NCBI RefSeq assembly: GCF_900110485.1
Contig: NZ_FODY01000029.1
Location: 1-55,527, forward strand
Length of the DNA stretch: 55,527 nucleotides
DNA from: Propionispora vibrioides
GTDB taxonomy: Bacteria; Bacillota; Negativicutes; Propionisporales; Propionisporaceae
Direction of reading: 5' to 3'
Each line of letters begins with the position of its first letter. Within the stretch, counting starts at the first letter, position 1. Made by a program: the position numbers and the translations under genes. Of this stretch, positions 8,633-17,267 are shown piece by piece. Under the pieces are notes generated by a model that did no database searches, was not told the DNA's origin, and saw only the letters and a program-made list of their open reading frames with translations.

Positions 8633-9694
8633 TTATTTACCAATCTTCTGATTAATCTTGTCAATTAGGTCTTGTTTTTCTAGATCATCAGCCGTCGGAG
8701 TCATGATTAATTGGTCGCCGATATAGATGGCGCCACCGTCTCCCTCATAAGCAGTTGCAAGATCGTTTTTATGGTATACGCGGGCAAGATTGCCGGCGAT
8801 TAGATAAGCCCGTTCCTCTGCCGTAAGCTGGTCTGTTTTTACAGGTGTCAGGACATCTTGACCGTTAATTTGCACAGTCTTGTCATTTCTCACGGAAATA
8901 TGGCCGCCGCTGTAATCGGTAAGCCGTTTGGCAAAGTTTTTAATGCGGTCAGAAGTCCGTGGATGATTGTTGGGACTGACAACCCGGCCCAAGCCTTCAT
9001 GCCATAATTCACCGAGCTGGGCGCGGAGCTTAACCATGGCCGCTGCGCCGCCGCCGGGATTATAGCCTGCAGCGACGGCATTGTCAAAGCCTGAATTGTC
9101 GGCGTTCCATTCCTCCTGCATGGTGATGACTTCATTGGTAACATAATTAGCAGCCGCGATACCAAGCACTTCACTGGTCAGATTGGAATTGTCCTTTAAG
9201 TACAAGTCTACCATTAAACCGAGGCCCATTACCTTCTTTGTTCCCTCGACAGGATCCTTATGTTCGCCATGACTCATTTCGTGCCCCAATACCGCCGCTA
9301 ATTCATCTTCATTCAGCGTTTCAACGGTGCCTCTGTTCACCGCAATAACCCTGCCGAGTGTACAAAAAGCATTGAATTTTTTATCAGGAGTTATGTATAC
9401 GGCATAGTGGTTTCTGATAAGCCCGTTTGACATTAAATGGCGAGCTATATTCCTTACATAGGTATCCATTTCGTCATTTTCATATACGCCGGTCTGTTTT
9501 TGGGTTTGTTTAAGCAAATCTTCCTGATGATGGTCATTAAGACTGTTTAATTGGTTGTTCATGTAGGCAAAGGCAACAGTGCCATAAAATAACGTCTGGC
9601 CGAACGAAGCCGCTTCCGCCGGTATGGTTACTTGAAAGATAAAAAAGGCTGCTAAAAAAATGCTGGATAATCTTTTTAACATTTGATGCCACAC
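8633..9694 (-). CDS. Exported M48-family zinc metallopeptidase
   Basis: 353 residues with an N-terminal signal peptide (hydrophobic residues ~9-26, AEAASF cleavage region). The catalytic motif is HEMSHGEH (HExxH), in AAVLGHEMSHGEHKDP, with the downstream Glu region TMQEEWNADNSGFD expected for the third zinc ligand, as in Ste24/HtpX/BepA-like M48 peptidases. The C-terminal ~80 residues lack TPRs. Probably periplasmic quality control or cell-envelope processing. Good AGGAGG-like site on the minus strand; monocistronic. Confidence 0.85.
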   Translation of the reverse strand: MWHQMLKRLSSIFLAAFFIFQVTIPAEAASFGQTLFYGTVAFAYMNNQLNSLNDHHQEDLLKQTQKQTGVYENDEMDTYVRNIARHLMSNGLIRNHYAVYITPDKKFNAFCTLGRVIAVNRGTVETLNEDELAAVLGHEMSHGEHKDPVEGTKKVMGLGLMVDLYLKDNSNLTSEVLGIAAANYVTNEVITMQEEWNADNSGFDNAVAAGYNPGGGAAAMVKLRAQLGELWHEGLGRVVSPNNHPRTSDRIKNFAKRLTDYSGGHISVRNDKTVQINGQDVLTPVKTDQLTAEERAYLIAGNLARVYHKNDLATAYEGDGGAIYIGDQLIMTPTADDLEKQDLIDKINQKIGK

Positions 9695-9872
9695 AGTAAT
9701 ACCTCCAGGTTGCTCTGTTAAGTTTTAGGGAGCTTATCTTTCAATAGCGATAAGCTCCGGGTTGAATAAATTATGGTTATTTTCTGTTTGGAACCACCGT
9801 AGTCCTGCACTGAATCATAATATATTTTATTCATAAACAAACCGGGTAAGCGATAAACAGCTAATTATTGAC

Positions 9873-10430
9873 TTATAACTTTCCGGCAGTTTGGTTTCGA
9901 AAATTCTTCTTGCTATAGAGTTTGGTTAAACGAGTGGTAAATAAATAAGTGAGACTCACTTGAATCGGCAGCATGAGCAGGGCTTTAATCAATCTGCTGC
10001 CAAGAATAGTTGACGCCGCTTTTTGATAAAGGATTGTCAGCCATAAAGTATTAAGGCCCAGGTCGATAAAGAAAAAAACAGCCATTGCGGCGACGATTAT
10101 TCTTAAAAGTGACAGCCGCGTCCGATATAAGGCAAGTCCGTAAAACAAACCGGACAGAAAGGCGCTTAGCGTGAAGCCGGGGAAATATAAGCCGGGCGTG
10201 AAAATCAGGCAGCCGAGGATATCCGCCGCCGCTGCCGTGATGGCCGCCTTTAACGGGCCGAAACGCATGGCAAAGACGGCAACCGGTAAAAAACTGAGAC
10301 TGATCCGGACAAAGGGGGTCTGGATTGCCAGGATATGGGTAAGGATGATGATGAGAGCAATAAAGACTGCCGAAATAATGAGTTCTGTTATGGTATAGCC
10401 TGACCAAAAACCGGAAAAAAATCTTTTCAT
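9873..10430 (-). CDS. ECF transporter S component (folate-type)
   Basis: 185 residues with six hydrophobic segments. The N-terminal pattern (ELIISAVFIALIIILTHILA, then RISLSFLPVAVFAMRFGP) is that of the FolT-like subfamily of energy-coupling-factor S components. It would bind a vitamin such as folate and use the shared EcfAAT module, which is not in this window. An AGGAGG site precedes the start. The leader has a hairpin at 10462-10493 (GCTACATA / TATGTAGC) but no recognisable THF riboswitch. Substrate is a family-level guess. Confidence 0.75.
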   Translation of the reverse strand: MKRFFSGFWSGYTITELIISAVFIALIIILTHILAIQTPFVRISLSFLPVAVFAMRFGPLKAAITAAAADILGCLIFTPGLYFPGFTLSAFLSGLFYGLALYRTRLSLLRIIVAAMAVFFFIDLGLNTLWLTILYQKAASTILGSRLIKALLMLPIQVSLTYLFTTRLTKLYSKKNFRNQTAGKL

Positions 10431-10519
10431 TTGAGAATACCTCCTATCGGTTATGATGCTACATAGCGAGGAATCCTCAGATATGTAGCAGCGGGATGCA
10501 ATGTTTGTACCGCAAACTA

Positions 10520-10680
10520 GGGAACCACTGATTCATTCACACTGCGCGTCCTGACGGATCTTTTTCCGTCTGGCTGCGTCAGCAAAAACTTGAAATAGCT
10601 GAGCTATTCCTACGGTTTTACTTTCTTGCCAGGCAAAAAAATCTCTCGCCTGGCCAACCGGTTCATTTCATCAGTAGTCC
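10520..10680. repeat. MITE-like repeat, family 1, copy 1
   Basis: Starts GGGAACCACTGATT and ends with a degraded inverse (ATCAGTAGTCC). The interior contains TGACGGATCTTTTTCCGTC, GGCTGCGTCAGCAAAA and CGGTTTTACTTTCTTGCCAGGC. The same blocks occur in the opposite order and strand at 41170-41333. No coding capacity. The left end abuts TA, suggesting a TA target duplication. Confidence 0.75.
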
Positions 10681-10923
10681 TGTACGTTTTTCGTTCAGCG
10701 ACAACTCCCCGTTCAACTGACACTTAACGCACAAACATTTACTCTGCTGTTTGATAATTAGTTTATTAAATTATAAGGGACAAAGGAAAAAAGGGCAATT
10801 GTTCCAGGTGAACGAGCTGGACAATCAAAACCACGCCGAAGGGGGACATTATGATGACAGGGAAGAATTACGATATAAAGAATGAGTAGTTTTTTGAGAA
10901 ACAATCATCTCTTGTGACAACTA

Positions 10924-11103
10924 GGGCGTGTCTTCAAACTAACGGAATGATCCATGGCGAGTGATTTTTGCGCCAGACGAATTATACCCTAAAGGGCACG
11001 TGAAATTTTGAAGGAATAGCGGCCCCTATTTCAAAAAATTTTAAGGAAGTATGGCACAAAAAGCACCGTCAGGGAACGTTTCGGATAATTTGAAGACACG
11101 CCC
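10924..11103. repeat. MITE-like repeat, family 2
   Basis: Perfect terminal inverted repeats GGGCGTGTCTTCAAA / TTTGAAGACACGCCC, flanked on both sides by TA. Non-coding, 180 bases. The interior carries GGAATAGCGGCCCCTATTTC, the same block as inside family 1 at 41170-41333. Confidence 0.8.
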
Positions 11104-11149
11104 TAAGGTGGAAGGGTGAATAATAGAGATAGCTTGGAGGCGATTAGAT

Positions 11150-11440
11150 ATGGAACCGGGGAAATATGAAAAGGCCGGGAAGGAGCTGGGGCGGTTGGTG
11201 GATGAGAAACAGGCAGCCTATGGTGATGCGATTACGGCGGTAGAACAGATGATGCTGGTGCTCTATCCTGACGGGGTAAAACCGGAGCAATACCGGGACA
11301 TGCTGCTTTTGGTTCGCACGATGGACAAGCAGTGCCGGATCGCCAAGGGAGATAAGACGGCTTTCGGGGAAAGTCCCTGGCTGGACATTGCCGGGTATGG
11401 GCTGCTGGGGGCGGGACACGGCAATAAACAAGAAAAATAG
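11150..11440 (+). CDS. Orphan phage-type small protein (DUF6378-like)
   Basis: 96 residues, ribosome site TTGGAGG. The pattern (KQAAYGDAITAVEQMMLVLYP, RTMDKQCRIAKGDKTAFGESPW, DIAGYGLLG) matches small MazG-like phage proteins sometimes annotated DUF6378. It sits alone among MITE-like repeats with no other phage gene nearby, so it is likely a domesticated or stranded phage gene. Biochemical role unknown. Confidence 0.65.
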   Translation: MEPGKYEKAGKELGRLVDEKQAAYGDAITAVEQMMLVLYPDGVKPEQYRDMLLLVRTMDKQCRIAKGDKTAFGESPWLDIAGYGLLGAGHGNKQEK

Positions 11441-11520
11441 CACTTCTTGGGCAAAAGAAAAGGAAAACTAAAAGCTAATCCTTGATAATGAAATAAGGAT
11501 ACACATTCGATCAGAGACAG

Positions 11521-11627
11521 ACTGCTGTTTTACGGCACGCGTTACGCCGGAGTCTTTTCCTCCTGCTGTGTGCTTTCCTTGCGAGGCGTAAAATTTCTCG
11601 CTGTGCTCAGGCATTCGTTACAGCAGT
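11521..11627. repeat. Possible short repeat element
   Basis: About 107 bases bounded by ACTGCTGT and ACAGCAGT, with CG-rich palindromic interior and no coding potential. Looks like the other non-coding elements nearby, but no second copy was found in the window. Confidence 0.35.
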
Positions 11628-11681
11628 AGTTCACGGGCGGTTGTGGCTATTCTCAGGCTTTTCACAGGGAGGTGACTATGC

Positions 11682-12716
11682 GTGAAATCGACAAAATGGA
11701 TTGTGCCGCTATGCTGCCTTGCCTTGTGGCTGGTAGGTGTGTTTCCGGCTGTCGGACATGCGGCAGTAAAGGAAATTATTGCTGAAGGGAACTATTCCAT
11801 GGGCGACGGGGAAACACCGGCAACGGCAGAGGAACGGGCGCTCCTTGATGCCAAACGTACGGCTTTGGAAGAGGCCGGGACGTATGTGCAAAGCTATTCG
11901 GCCACGCAAAACTATCAGTTGACGGCAGACGAGGTGCAGGTCGTTGCCGCCGGAATTATGGAAGTTTCCGTATTGGAGAAAAAACGCACGCTAGAGGGTA
12001 ATGCTATCCATTTCTGGGTAAAAATCAGGGCGGTTATTACGACCGATAATATTGAGAGCATGGCCGGCAAGCTGAAAAGCATGTCGATGGCGGAGGACTA
12101 TCAGAAATTGCAGCAGGATTATGCCCAAAGCCAGCAGGAAGTGGCCGACTTGAAGCGGCAGATTGGCCAGGCAAATAATGAAACGGAGAAACAGCAGCTG
12201 CAAAATAGGATTGCCCAAAATGAAAATGAATTCCAGGCCAATCTGCGTTTCGAACTGGGTGATCAAAAAATGGCTGGTCACCAGTATGACGAAGCAATCG
12301 CCGCCTATACGGAAGCGATTGCCCTGAATCCCCAGTTTGGACAGGCCTATTTGCGACGGGAGATCGCCTTCTTCTATAGGGACAAGTATCGCAGTGCGTT
12401 GCAGGACTTTGATGCGGCGTTGAATATAGACGGCCATTTGACCCTGGCCTATTTTGAGAAAGGTCAGGTTTATGAGCGAATGGGCTATCGCCGGCGCGCC
12501 ATAGAGGCCTATCGGGATTTTCTGGCCCGGGCAACGCCGGACCAGCAGGAATATATAGTCATTGCCAAACGAAACTTGCGCCGTTTGGAGGAAACAGACG
12601 AAGCGATCAATCTTTTTACCGCCTGGGTTTACGGACCTGATATGCCGTACCGGCCGGGAGGGCCGTCGGACAGATGGCACGAGGGGGGCCGTGAACGTCG
12701 AAGCGGACGGTATTGA
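11682..12716 (+). CDS. Exported LPP20/FlgT-like and TPR protein
   Basis: Starts at GTG 11682 with AGGGAGG eight bases upstream; 344 residues. Signal peptide (hydrophobic ~8-25, GHAAVKE). Residues ~30-120 have the LPP20/FlgT-N pattern (AEERALLDAKRTALEEAGTYV). A coiled coil spans ~135-180 (YQKLQQDYAQSQQEVADLKR, many Gln). Residues ~190-290 hold TPR repeats (QYDEAIAAYTEAIALNPQFG). The C-terminus is Arg/Gly-rich. Probably a periplasmic envelope factor. It is followed by a second LPP20/FlgT-like protein, suggesting a joint role. Function not known. Confidence 0.7.
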   Translation: MKSTKWIVPLCCLALWLVGVFPAVGHAAVKEIIAEGNYSMGDGETPATAEERALLDAKRTALEEAGTYVQSYSATQNYQLTADEVQVVAAGIMEVSVLEKKRTLEGNAIHFWVKIRAVITTDNIESMAGKLKSMSMAEDYQKLQQDYAQSQQEVADLKRQIGQANNETEKQQLQNRIAQNENEFQANLRFELGDQKMAGHQYDEAIAAYTEAIALNPQFGQAYLRREIAFFYRDKYRSALQDFDAALNIDGHLTLAYFEKGQVYERMGYRRRAIEAYRDFLARATPDQQEYIVIAKRNLRRLEETDEAINLFTAWVYGPDMPYRPGGPSDRWHEGGRERRSGRY

Positions 12717-12771
12717 TCTACGGATAAGGCTGGGTATTTTAAGATTAGAAAAACGGGAAGGGGAGCGAAAT

Positions 12772-13638
12772 ATGAGAAAGTTAGGATATGTTATATTGGC
12801 CGTTTGGCTGGTTTTGGGACTTACACCGGTAGCAGCGGCAGGCAATGATTTTACGGGAGCGGGCGGGACGGAAATCCGCGGGCAGGTTGATGCCTGGAAA
12901 GACGGCGTTATTGAGGCAACAGGCACCGGAGTTTCGCCAAGTTCAGCAGGCAATGCAGCACAGGCCAGTGCGATGGCCCGGCGGGCTGCTATTGTTGATG
13001 GCTATAGAAATTTATTGGAAAAAGTCGGTGAAGTCCGGGTGGAAGCGGCGACGACGGTAAGAAACTACGTGCTGGAAAGCGATATGGTTAAAACCAATAT
13101 TTCCGGGTTGGTACAGGGCGCCCGGATTGTAAATGAACAAGCCTTGCCGGACGGATCGTATCAGGTAACGCTGCAGGTAGCTTTGTTTGGCGAACATAGC
13201 GTTGCCGCCGCTATCGCCGACCAAATGAAGCCTGCCGCCATGCTGCCTGTGCCGTCTCCTTCGGCCGCTTATCAGCCGTCGGCAATGGGAGAAAGCGCTC
13301 CGGTAGTTTCGGGCGTGATTGTCGATGCCCGGGGCCTAGGCCTGGCGCGGGTGATGTCACCGCGCATCTATGACGAAACCGGGCGGATTATTTACGGCAA
13401 TATGTATTTGGATGCTGATTTTGTGGTGAGTCATGGTATGGTCGATTATGCGGTCAATGGGGATGTGGCAGGAGAAGCCGCCTCACGGGCCGGAACCAGT
13501 CCGCTGGTTGTGAAGGCTATTGGCTTACGGGATTTTAATGCCAATGTTGTTATCAGCCGGGCCGATGCCGATGCCATTTTAGCGGCTAATGCTAAAACCA
13601 ATTTCTTTGCCCGCACGGCAGTGGTGTTTGAGCAGTAG
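12772..13638 (+). CDS. Exported LPP20/FlgT-like protein
   Basis: Start placed at ATG 12772 because a clean signal peptide begins there (MRKLGYVILAVWLVLGLTPV) after GGGAAGGGGAGC; an upstream in-frame extension overlaps the previous gene and lacks a site. 288 residues. The mature part has GTGVSPSSAGNAAQASAMARRAA, typical of the LPP20/FlgT N-domain, then a beta-rich C-terminal domain (GVIVDARGLGLARVMSPRIYDE) as in FlgT-like outer-membrane or flagellar-ring proteins. Paired with the preceding exported TPR protein. No flagellar genes are nearby, so the flagellar link is uncertain. Confidence 0.7.
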   Translation: MRKLGYVILAVWLVLGLTPVAAAGNDFTGAGGTEIRGQVDAWKDGVIEATGTGVSPSSAGNAAQASAMARRAAIVDGYRNLLEKVGEVRVEAATTVRNYVLESDMVKTNISGLVQGARIVNEQALPDGSYQVTLQVALFGEHSVAAAIADQMKPAAMLPVPSPSAAYQPSAMGESAPVVSGVIVDARGLGLARVMSPRIYDETGRIIYGNMYLDADFVVSHGMVDYAVNGDVAGEAASRAGTSPLVVKAIGLRDFNANVVISRADADAILAANAKTNFFARTAVVFEQ

Positions 13639-13727
13639 GGGAACTCTTGGAACGGGCAGAGTACTTTTTCCGGTGTATTTGTTAGTCTAACTGCCGGGGG
13701 TATTTTCTATTAATTGTTCGTTAATGT

Positions 13728-13779
13728 AAAAAACCAGCTACATCTTTTTGTAATTACACAAAGATGTAGCTGGTTTTTT
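13728..13779. terminator. Bidirectional terminator palindrome
   Basis: AAAAAACCAGCTACATCTTT paired with AAAGATGTAGCTGGTTTTTT around a 12-base loop. Ends the exported-protein genes and isolates the sigma-54 promoter downstream. Confidence 0.8.
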
Positions 13780-13830
13780 GTCGAACGGAAAAGCAGGCCA
13801 ATGCTGTATTTGGTTGCTTGCTTCTGTAAT

Positions 13831-13846
13831 TGGCACGAGACTTGCA
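13831..13846 (+). promoter_or_regulatory. Sigma-54 (-24/-12) promoter of the PTS operon
   Basis: TGGCACG-AGAC-TTGCA is an exact fit to the sigma-54 consensus, with GG and GC ten bases apart. It lies about 48 bases before the EIIB start. The downstream gene at 18223 encodes the matching sigma-54 activator. Confidence 0.9.
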
Positions 13847-13893
13847 ATAAAAATAGGCGTAAGTAAGTTAACGAAAACAGGAGGTGAAGCAGG

Positions 13894-14196
13894 ATGAAAG
13901 AAAAAGTCACGGTGCTGTGCTGCTGTGGTGCAGGCATATGCACGTCCAACTACTTAAGGGAAGAAATTGAGGACCGTATCAAGCAGGAAGGCTTGAAAAA
14001 CGTAAAGGTCATTCTTTGCCGGGTCAATGATGTGGAGGAAGCCATCAATAATGCCGATATGCTGGTTACCACAGTGGAAATGAAAGCCGACTACCCGGTT
14101 CCCATGATCAGGGCCTTAGGCATTATGCTGGATGACAAAGCGGCGAAGAAGGCCCTGGATGAAATTATAGCTGAAATCAGAAATATCCAGCAGTGA
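13894..14196 (+). CDS. PTS EIIB, galactitol/ascorbate type
   Basis: 100 residues, AGGAGG site. The N-terminal phosphate-accepting loop is CCCGAGICTSN, with the cysteine before GAG (C11) as the likely phosphocysteine, followed by an alternating beta/alpha pattern as in GatB/SgaB. It receives phosphate from the EIIA encoded two genes on and passes it to the sugar bound by EIIC. First gene of the sigma-54 controlled operon. The sugar cannot be determined from sequence. Confidence 0.88.
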   Translation: MKEKVTVLCCCGAGICTSNYLREEIEDRIKQEGLKNVKVILCRVNDVEEAINNADMLVTTVEMKADYPVPMIRALGIMLDDKAAKKALDEIIAEIRNIQQ

Positions 14197-14302
14197 CTTC
14201 TTAATCTTGGTGGCAGAAAAACGTTGAGTGAAAACCAGGCGGCATTTCTACCGCCAAGATATGCCTGAATGTAAAAAATTAAATATGCAGAGGAGAAGGC
14301 GT

Positions 14303-15577
14303 ATGGAATTTATTGATTCAATTACTAATATCCTTTCGGCGTTTTTTAAATTTGATTCTACCGTTACGATTGTCGGGATCATTTTGATTGTGTCTCTGCT
14401 GGTAAAAGTAAGTTTAAAAAAGGCGATTCTTGGAGCGTTGAAGGTCTCTATCGGCCTTACCGGGTTGTTTATGGTGGTCAGTCTGATTCAGGAAGCCATG
14501 GTCAAGCCCATCACCAATATCGTAAGCATCTACGGCTTCAATAAAGGCGTTATTGATATCGGCTGGGGCTCAGTCGGCTATGCTTTCGGCAATACCTACG
14601 GGTATTTCGGCGTATTGGTTTTTCTCATTATTAATGTCCTGTTGGTTACCGTCCGGTTTACACAAACCATCTATGTAGATGTGTTCAATACCTGGCGGGC
14701 CATGCTGCTGGCCGGTTTGGTCGGCGTAACGACAGGGAACTTCTGGCTGGCCACGCTGGCGGTCGTGGTTTTCCTGATTATCGACGTAAAGGCGGCCGAT
14801 ATCGCGGCGCCGTACATTGAAAAGATCAACAATTTCCCGCCGGGCGGTTCCTGGCCGCACGGAACGCATTTTTCCTTCCAGGCTTGTATCGCCATTCCAC
14901 TGGAGTGGATTTTGCGGCGGACACCGGTGATTAAGGATGTGGAGTTCAGCGCGGAAACCATTCAGGAAAAGTTTGGTGTCTTTGGTGAGACTACCGTAAT
15001 GGGCGCTACCCTGGGGATTATCCTGGGTCTGTTCAGCCAAATCGGCATTATGCCGTCCTTGCTGTTAGGGGTAAAAATGGCTGCCGCTTTCCTGCTGCTG
15101 CCCAGAATGGCCGCCATTTTGGTGGAAGGCTGGTTCCCGATTATCAAATCGGCGCGGAGCATTCTGGTCAGCAAGCTGAAGCGCGATGATGTCCGGATTG
15201 CTCTGGATTGTTCCACGGTTATCGGACACTCGGCGGTTGTGCCGACAACGTTGATCATGTATCCTATCGCTCTCTTAATTTCCCTGGCGCTGCCCGGCAA
15301 TCAAATGATTGCGTCGGTCAGTCTGATCATCGTCCTGTGGGAGAGCGCGGCTGTCAATGCGATTACGGAAGGCAACATCTTGCACAACCTGATCATTCTG
15401 TCGATCATTGTCTGCCTGTTCTGCTGGGGAGCCACCTTTATGGCTGGCCCGATGACCCAACTGGCAGGCACGATGGGGTACGATGTGGCTAAAGGCATGG
15501 TGTCCAACTGGGATGCCGCCGGTACGCCGGGTCTGGTGCTGGTATATAAACTATTCTCGCTGGTTTTCGGTTTTTAA
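14303..15577 (+). CDS. PTS EIIC, galactitol type (GatC-like)
   Basis: Start chosen at ATG 14303 (MEFIDSITNI) with AGGAGAAGG just upstream; the longer frame has a basic, unlikely extension. 424 residues with about ten hydrophobic segments and the GatC-type stretch NNFPPGGSWPHGTHF. Transport channel that imports and phosphorylates a sugar, polyol or sugar acid with the neighbouring EIIB and EIIA. Confidence 0.88.
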   Translation: MEFIDSITNILSAFFKFDSTVTIVGIILIVSLLVKVSLKKAILGALKVSIGLTGLFMVVSLIQEAMVKPITNIVSIYGFNKGVIDIGWGSVGYAFGNTYGYFGVLVFLIINVLLVTVRFTQTIYVDVFNTWRAMLLAGLVGVTTGNFWLATLAVVVFLIIDVKAADIAAPYIEKINNFPPGGSWPHGTHFSFQACIAIPLEWILRRTPVIKDVEFSAETIQEKFGVFGETTVMGATLGIILGLFSQIGIMPSLLLGVKMAAAFLLLPRMAAILVEGWFPIIKSARSILVSKLKRDDVRIALDCSTVIGHSAVVPTTLIMYPIALLISLALPGNQMIASVSLIIVLWESAAVNAITEGNILHNLIILSIIVCLFCWGATFMAGPMTQLAGTMGYDVAKGMVSNWDAAGTPGLVLVYKLFSLVFGF

Positions 15578-15620
15578 AATACAGCCGTGAGGCAACTGCA
15601 CGGCTAAGAGGGGTAGACGC

Positions 15621-16100
15621 ATGGAGTCAACAGCAGAAAGCATCTATTACGATGCGGTTATTTTAGAAGATATGAACAGCAAAGAAGAAATTATCAGTTG
15701 CCTGGCCAACTATTTGCAGCAGAAGGGATATGTCAATGAACAGTACCAGGCGGCTACGCTGGAACGGGAACTGGAATATCCTACGGGGCTGCCGACCAAG
15801 CCCATTGGCGTTGCCGTACCTCATTCCAAAGCGGAAAATGTGATCAGGCCGGCGATCGTTATGGCCATCTCAAGAAAGCTGGTGGAGTTTGGAGAAATGG
15901 GCAATGCCGGTGCAAGCCTGCAGGTAGGAATTGTGTTTATGCTGGCGCTGCAAGGGGAAAACAGACATTTGAATTTCCTGAAACACATCATAAATTTTTG
16001 CAAACAGGAAAGCAATGTGACCAGGCTGTATCAGGTGCCGGCTAGGGAAGAAGCCTACCGGATTTTCCAGGAGGAAATTTTGCCTGGCACCAGGGAATAG
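15621..16100 (+). CDS. PTS EIIA, fructose/mannitol superfamily (GatA-like)
   Basis: 159 residues, GAGGGG site. The active-site His is H68 in GVAVPHSKAENV, the typical EIIA-2 context. It accepts phosphate from HPr. With EIIB and EIIC it completes a three-protein enzyme II. Confidence 0.88.
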   Translation: MESTAESIYYDAVILEDMNSKEEIISCLANYLQQKGYVNEQYQAATLERELEYPTGLPTKPIGVAVPHSKAENVIRPAIVMAISRKLVEFGEMGNAGASLQVGIVFMLALQGENRHLNFLKHIINFCKQESNVTRLYQVPAREEAYRIFQEEILPGTRE

Positions 16101-16126
16101 CCAAAACGGAATGGAGGAATCAGAAC

Positions 16127-17218
16127 GTGGATAAAAGTAAAAAGCTAAAAGTCCTGGTAGTTGGTGATGAATGGGTGCATACTAAGGACTTGATCCATAT
16201 AGCCCAGGACGTGCTGCAGGGCTATGACTATGAATTGGATTCGTTTGATGTGATCATGGATAAACCGATGAGCCGGGACAGAAGCGATGATATTGGTGAC
16301 GATACGGTTACCGAGTATTGCGGCCATCCGCAGCAGCTCATTGACCGGATTGCCGGCGTCCAGGTACTGATCGTTCATACGGCGCCGGTTACCAAGCAGG
16401 TGATTGCCGCCGGAAAAGACCTGCTCGCTATCGGCTGCTGCCGGTCGGATGCCGTTAATATCAATATTGAGGCCGCATCGGCAAGGGGAATCTACTTTTT
16501 TAACGCTCCCGGCCGTTCGGTGGAACCGGTATCCGATCTGACCATTGCCTTCGCGCTGCTTCTGGGCAGAAATATTCTCAAAGCGGACCAGTATGTGAAG
16601 GCCGGCCGCTGGGCTGCCGACATCAACCGGGACGTGCCGGTCTGGGATGAGTTTGTTACCTTCCGGGGTATTACGTTTAAAAATAAAAAATTCGGCTTGG
16701 TTGGCTTGGGCAAAATCGGTAAGCGGGTGGCGGAAAAGGCCAAGGGCATCGGACTTCAGGTGCTGGTGTACGATCCTTTTGCCAAAGAGGAGGCCTTCGC
16801 GGGGTATACCAGAATCACATCTCTGGAAGAACTGTTTACCGTCTGCGATTTTATCTCTATTCATGTGCCGCCTTTGCCGTCCAATAAAGGGCTGATCAGC
16901 CGAAAGCTGTTTAGCCTGATGAAACCTACCGCTTATTTTATCAATATTGCCCGCGGGGAAATTATTGATGAAAACGCGCTGATTGAAACGCTTCAGCAGA
17001 AGAAAATCGCCGGTGCCGCCCTGGATGTTTACTATACCGAGCCGCTGCCCCAGGAAAGTCCGCTGACTTCGCTGGATAATGTGATTCTGACACCGCATCT
17101 GGCCGGGCAGCGCAAGGATCTATCGGAAGGTTCGGCGGACATTTTGCGGGAGATGATGCAGCCATTTTTCCAAAGTAATTGTCTCGACACTTGTTTTAAT
17201 AAAGACAAGATAAAATAA
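16127..17218 (+). CDS. NAD-dependent D-2-hydroxyacid dehydrogenase
   Basis: GTG start at 16127 behind GGAGGAAT; 363 residues. Rossmann motif GLVGLGKIG (about 190), catalytic Arg in INIARGEII, Glu in DVYYTEPLP and His in ILTPHLAG: all three catalytic residues of the SerA/PdxB-like family. In a PTS operon it may act on a phosphorylated sugar acid, or oxidise or reduce the product before aldol cleavage. Substrate unknown. Usual galactitol operons carry a zinc alcohol dehydrogenase here instead, so the pathway may be different. Confidence 0.85.
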   Translation: MDKSKKLKVLVVGDEWVHTKDLIHIAQDVLQGYDYELDSFDVIMDKPMSRDRSDDIGDDTVTEYCGHPQQLIDRIAGVQVLIVHTAPVTKQVIAAGKDLLAIGCCRSDAVNINIEAASARGIYFFNAPGRSVEPVSDLTIAFALLLGRNILKADQYVKAGRWAADINRDVPVWDEFVTFRGITFKNKKFGLVGLGKIGKRVAEKAKGIGLQVLVYDPFAKEEAFAGYTRITSLEELFTVCDFISIHVPPLPSNKGLISRKLFSLMKPTAYFINIARGEIIDENALIETLQQKKIAGAALDVYYTEPLPQESPLTSLDNVILTPHLAGQRKDLSEGSADILREMMQPFFQSNCLDTCFNKDKIK

Positions 17219-17267
17219 CAGGCCACTGGAGTTGTGGAAAAAAACGTGATAGGATGAGGGTAAAGCC

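Noticed and set aside
10431-10519. THF riboswitch upstream of the ECF S-component gene
   Set aside because: Only a simple hairpin is found; the conserved THF cores are absent.
12562-12771. Longer start for the second LPP20/FlgT-like protein
   Set aside because: It overlaps the previous gene and would bury the signal peptide that starts at 12772.
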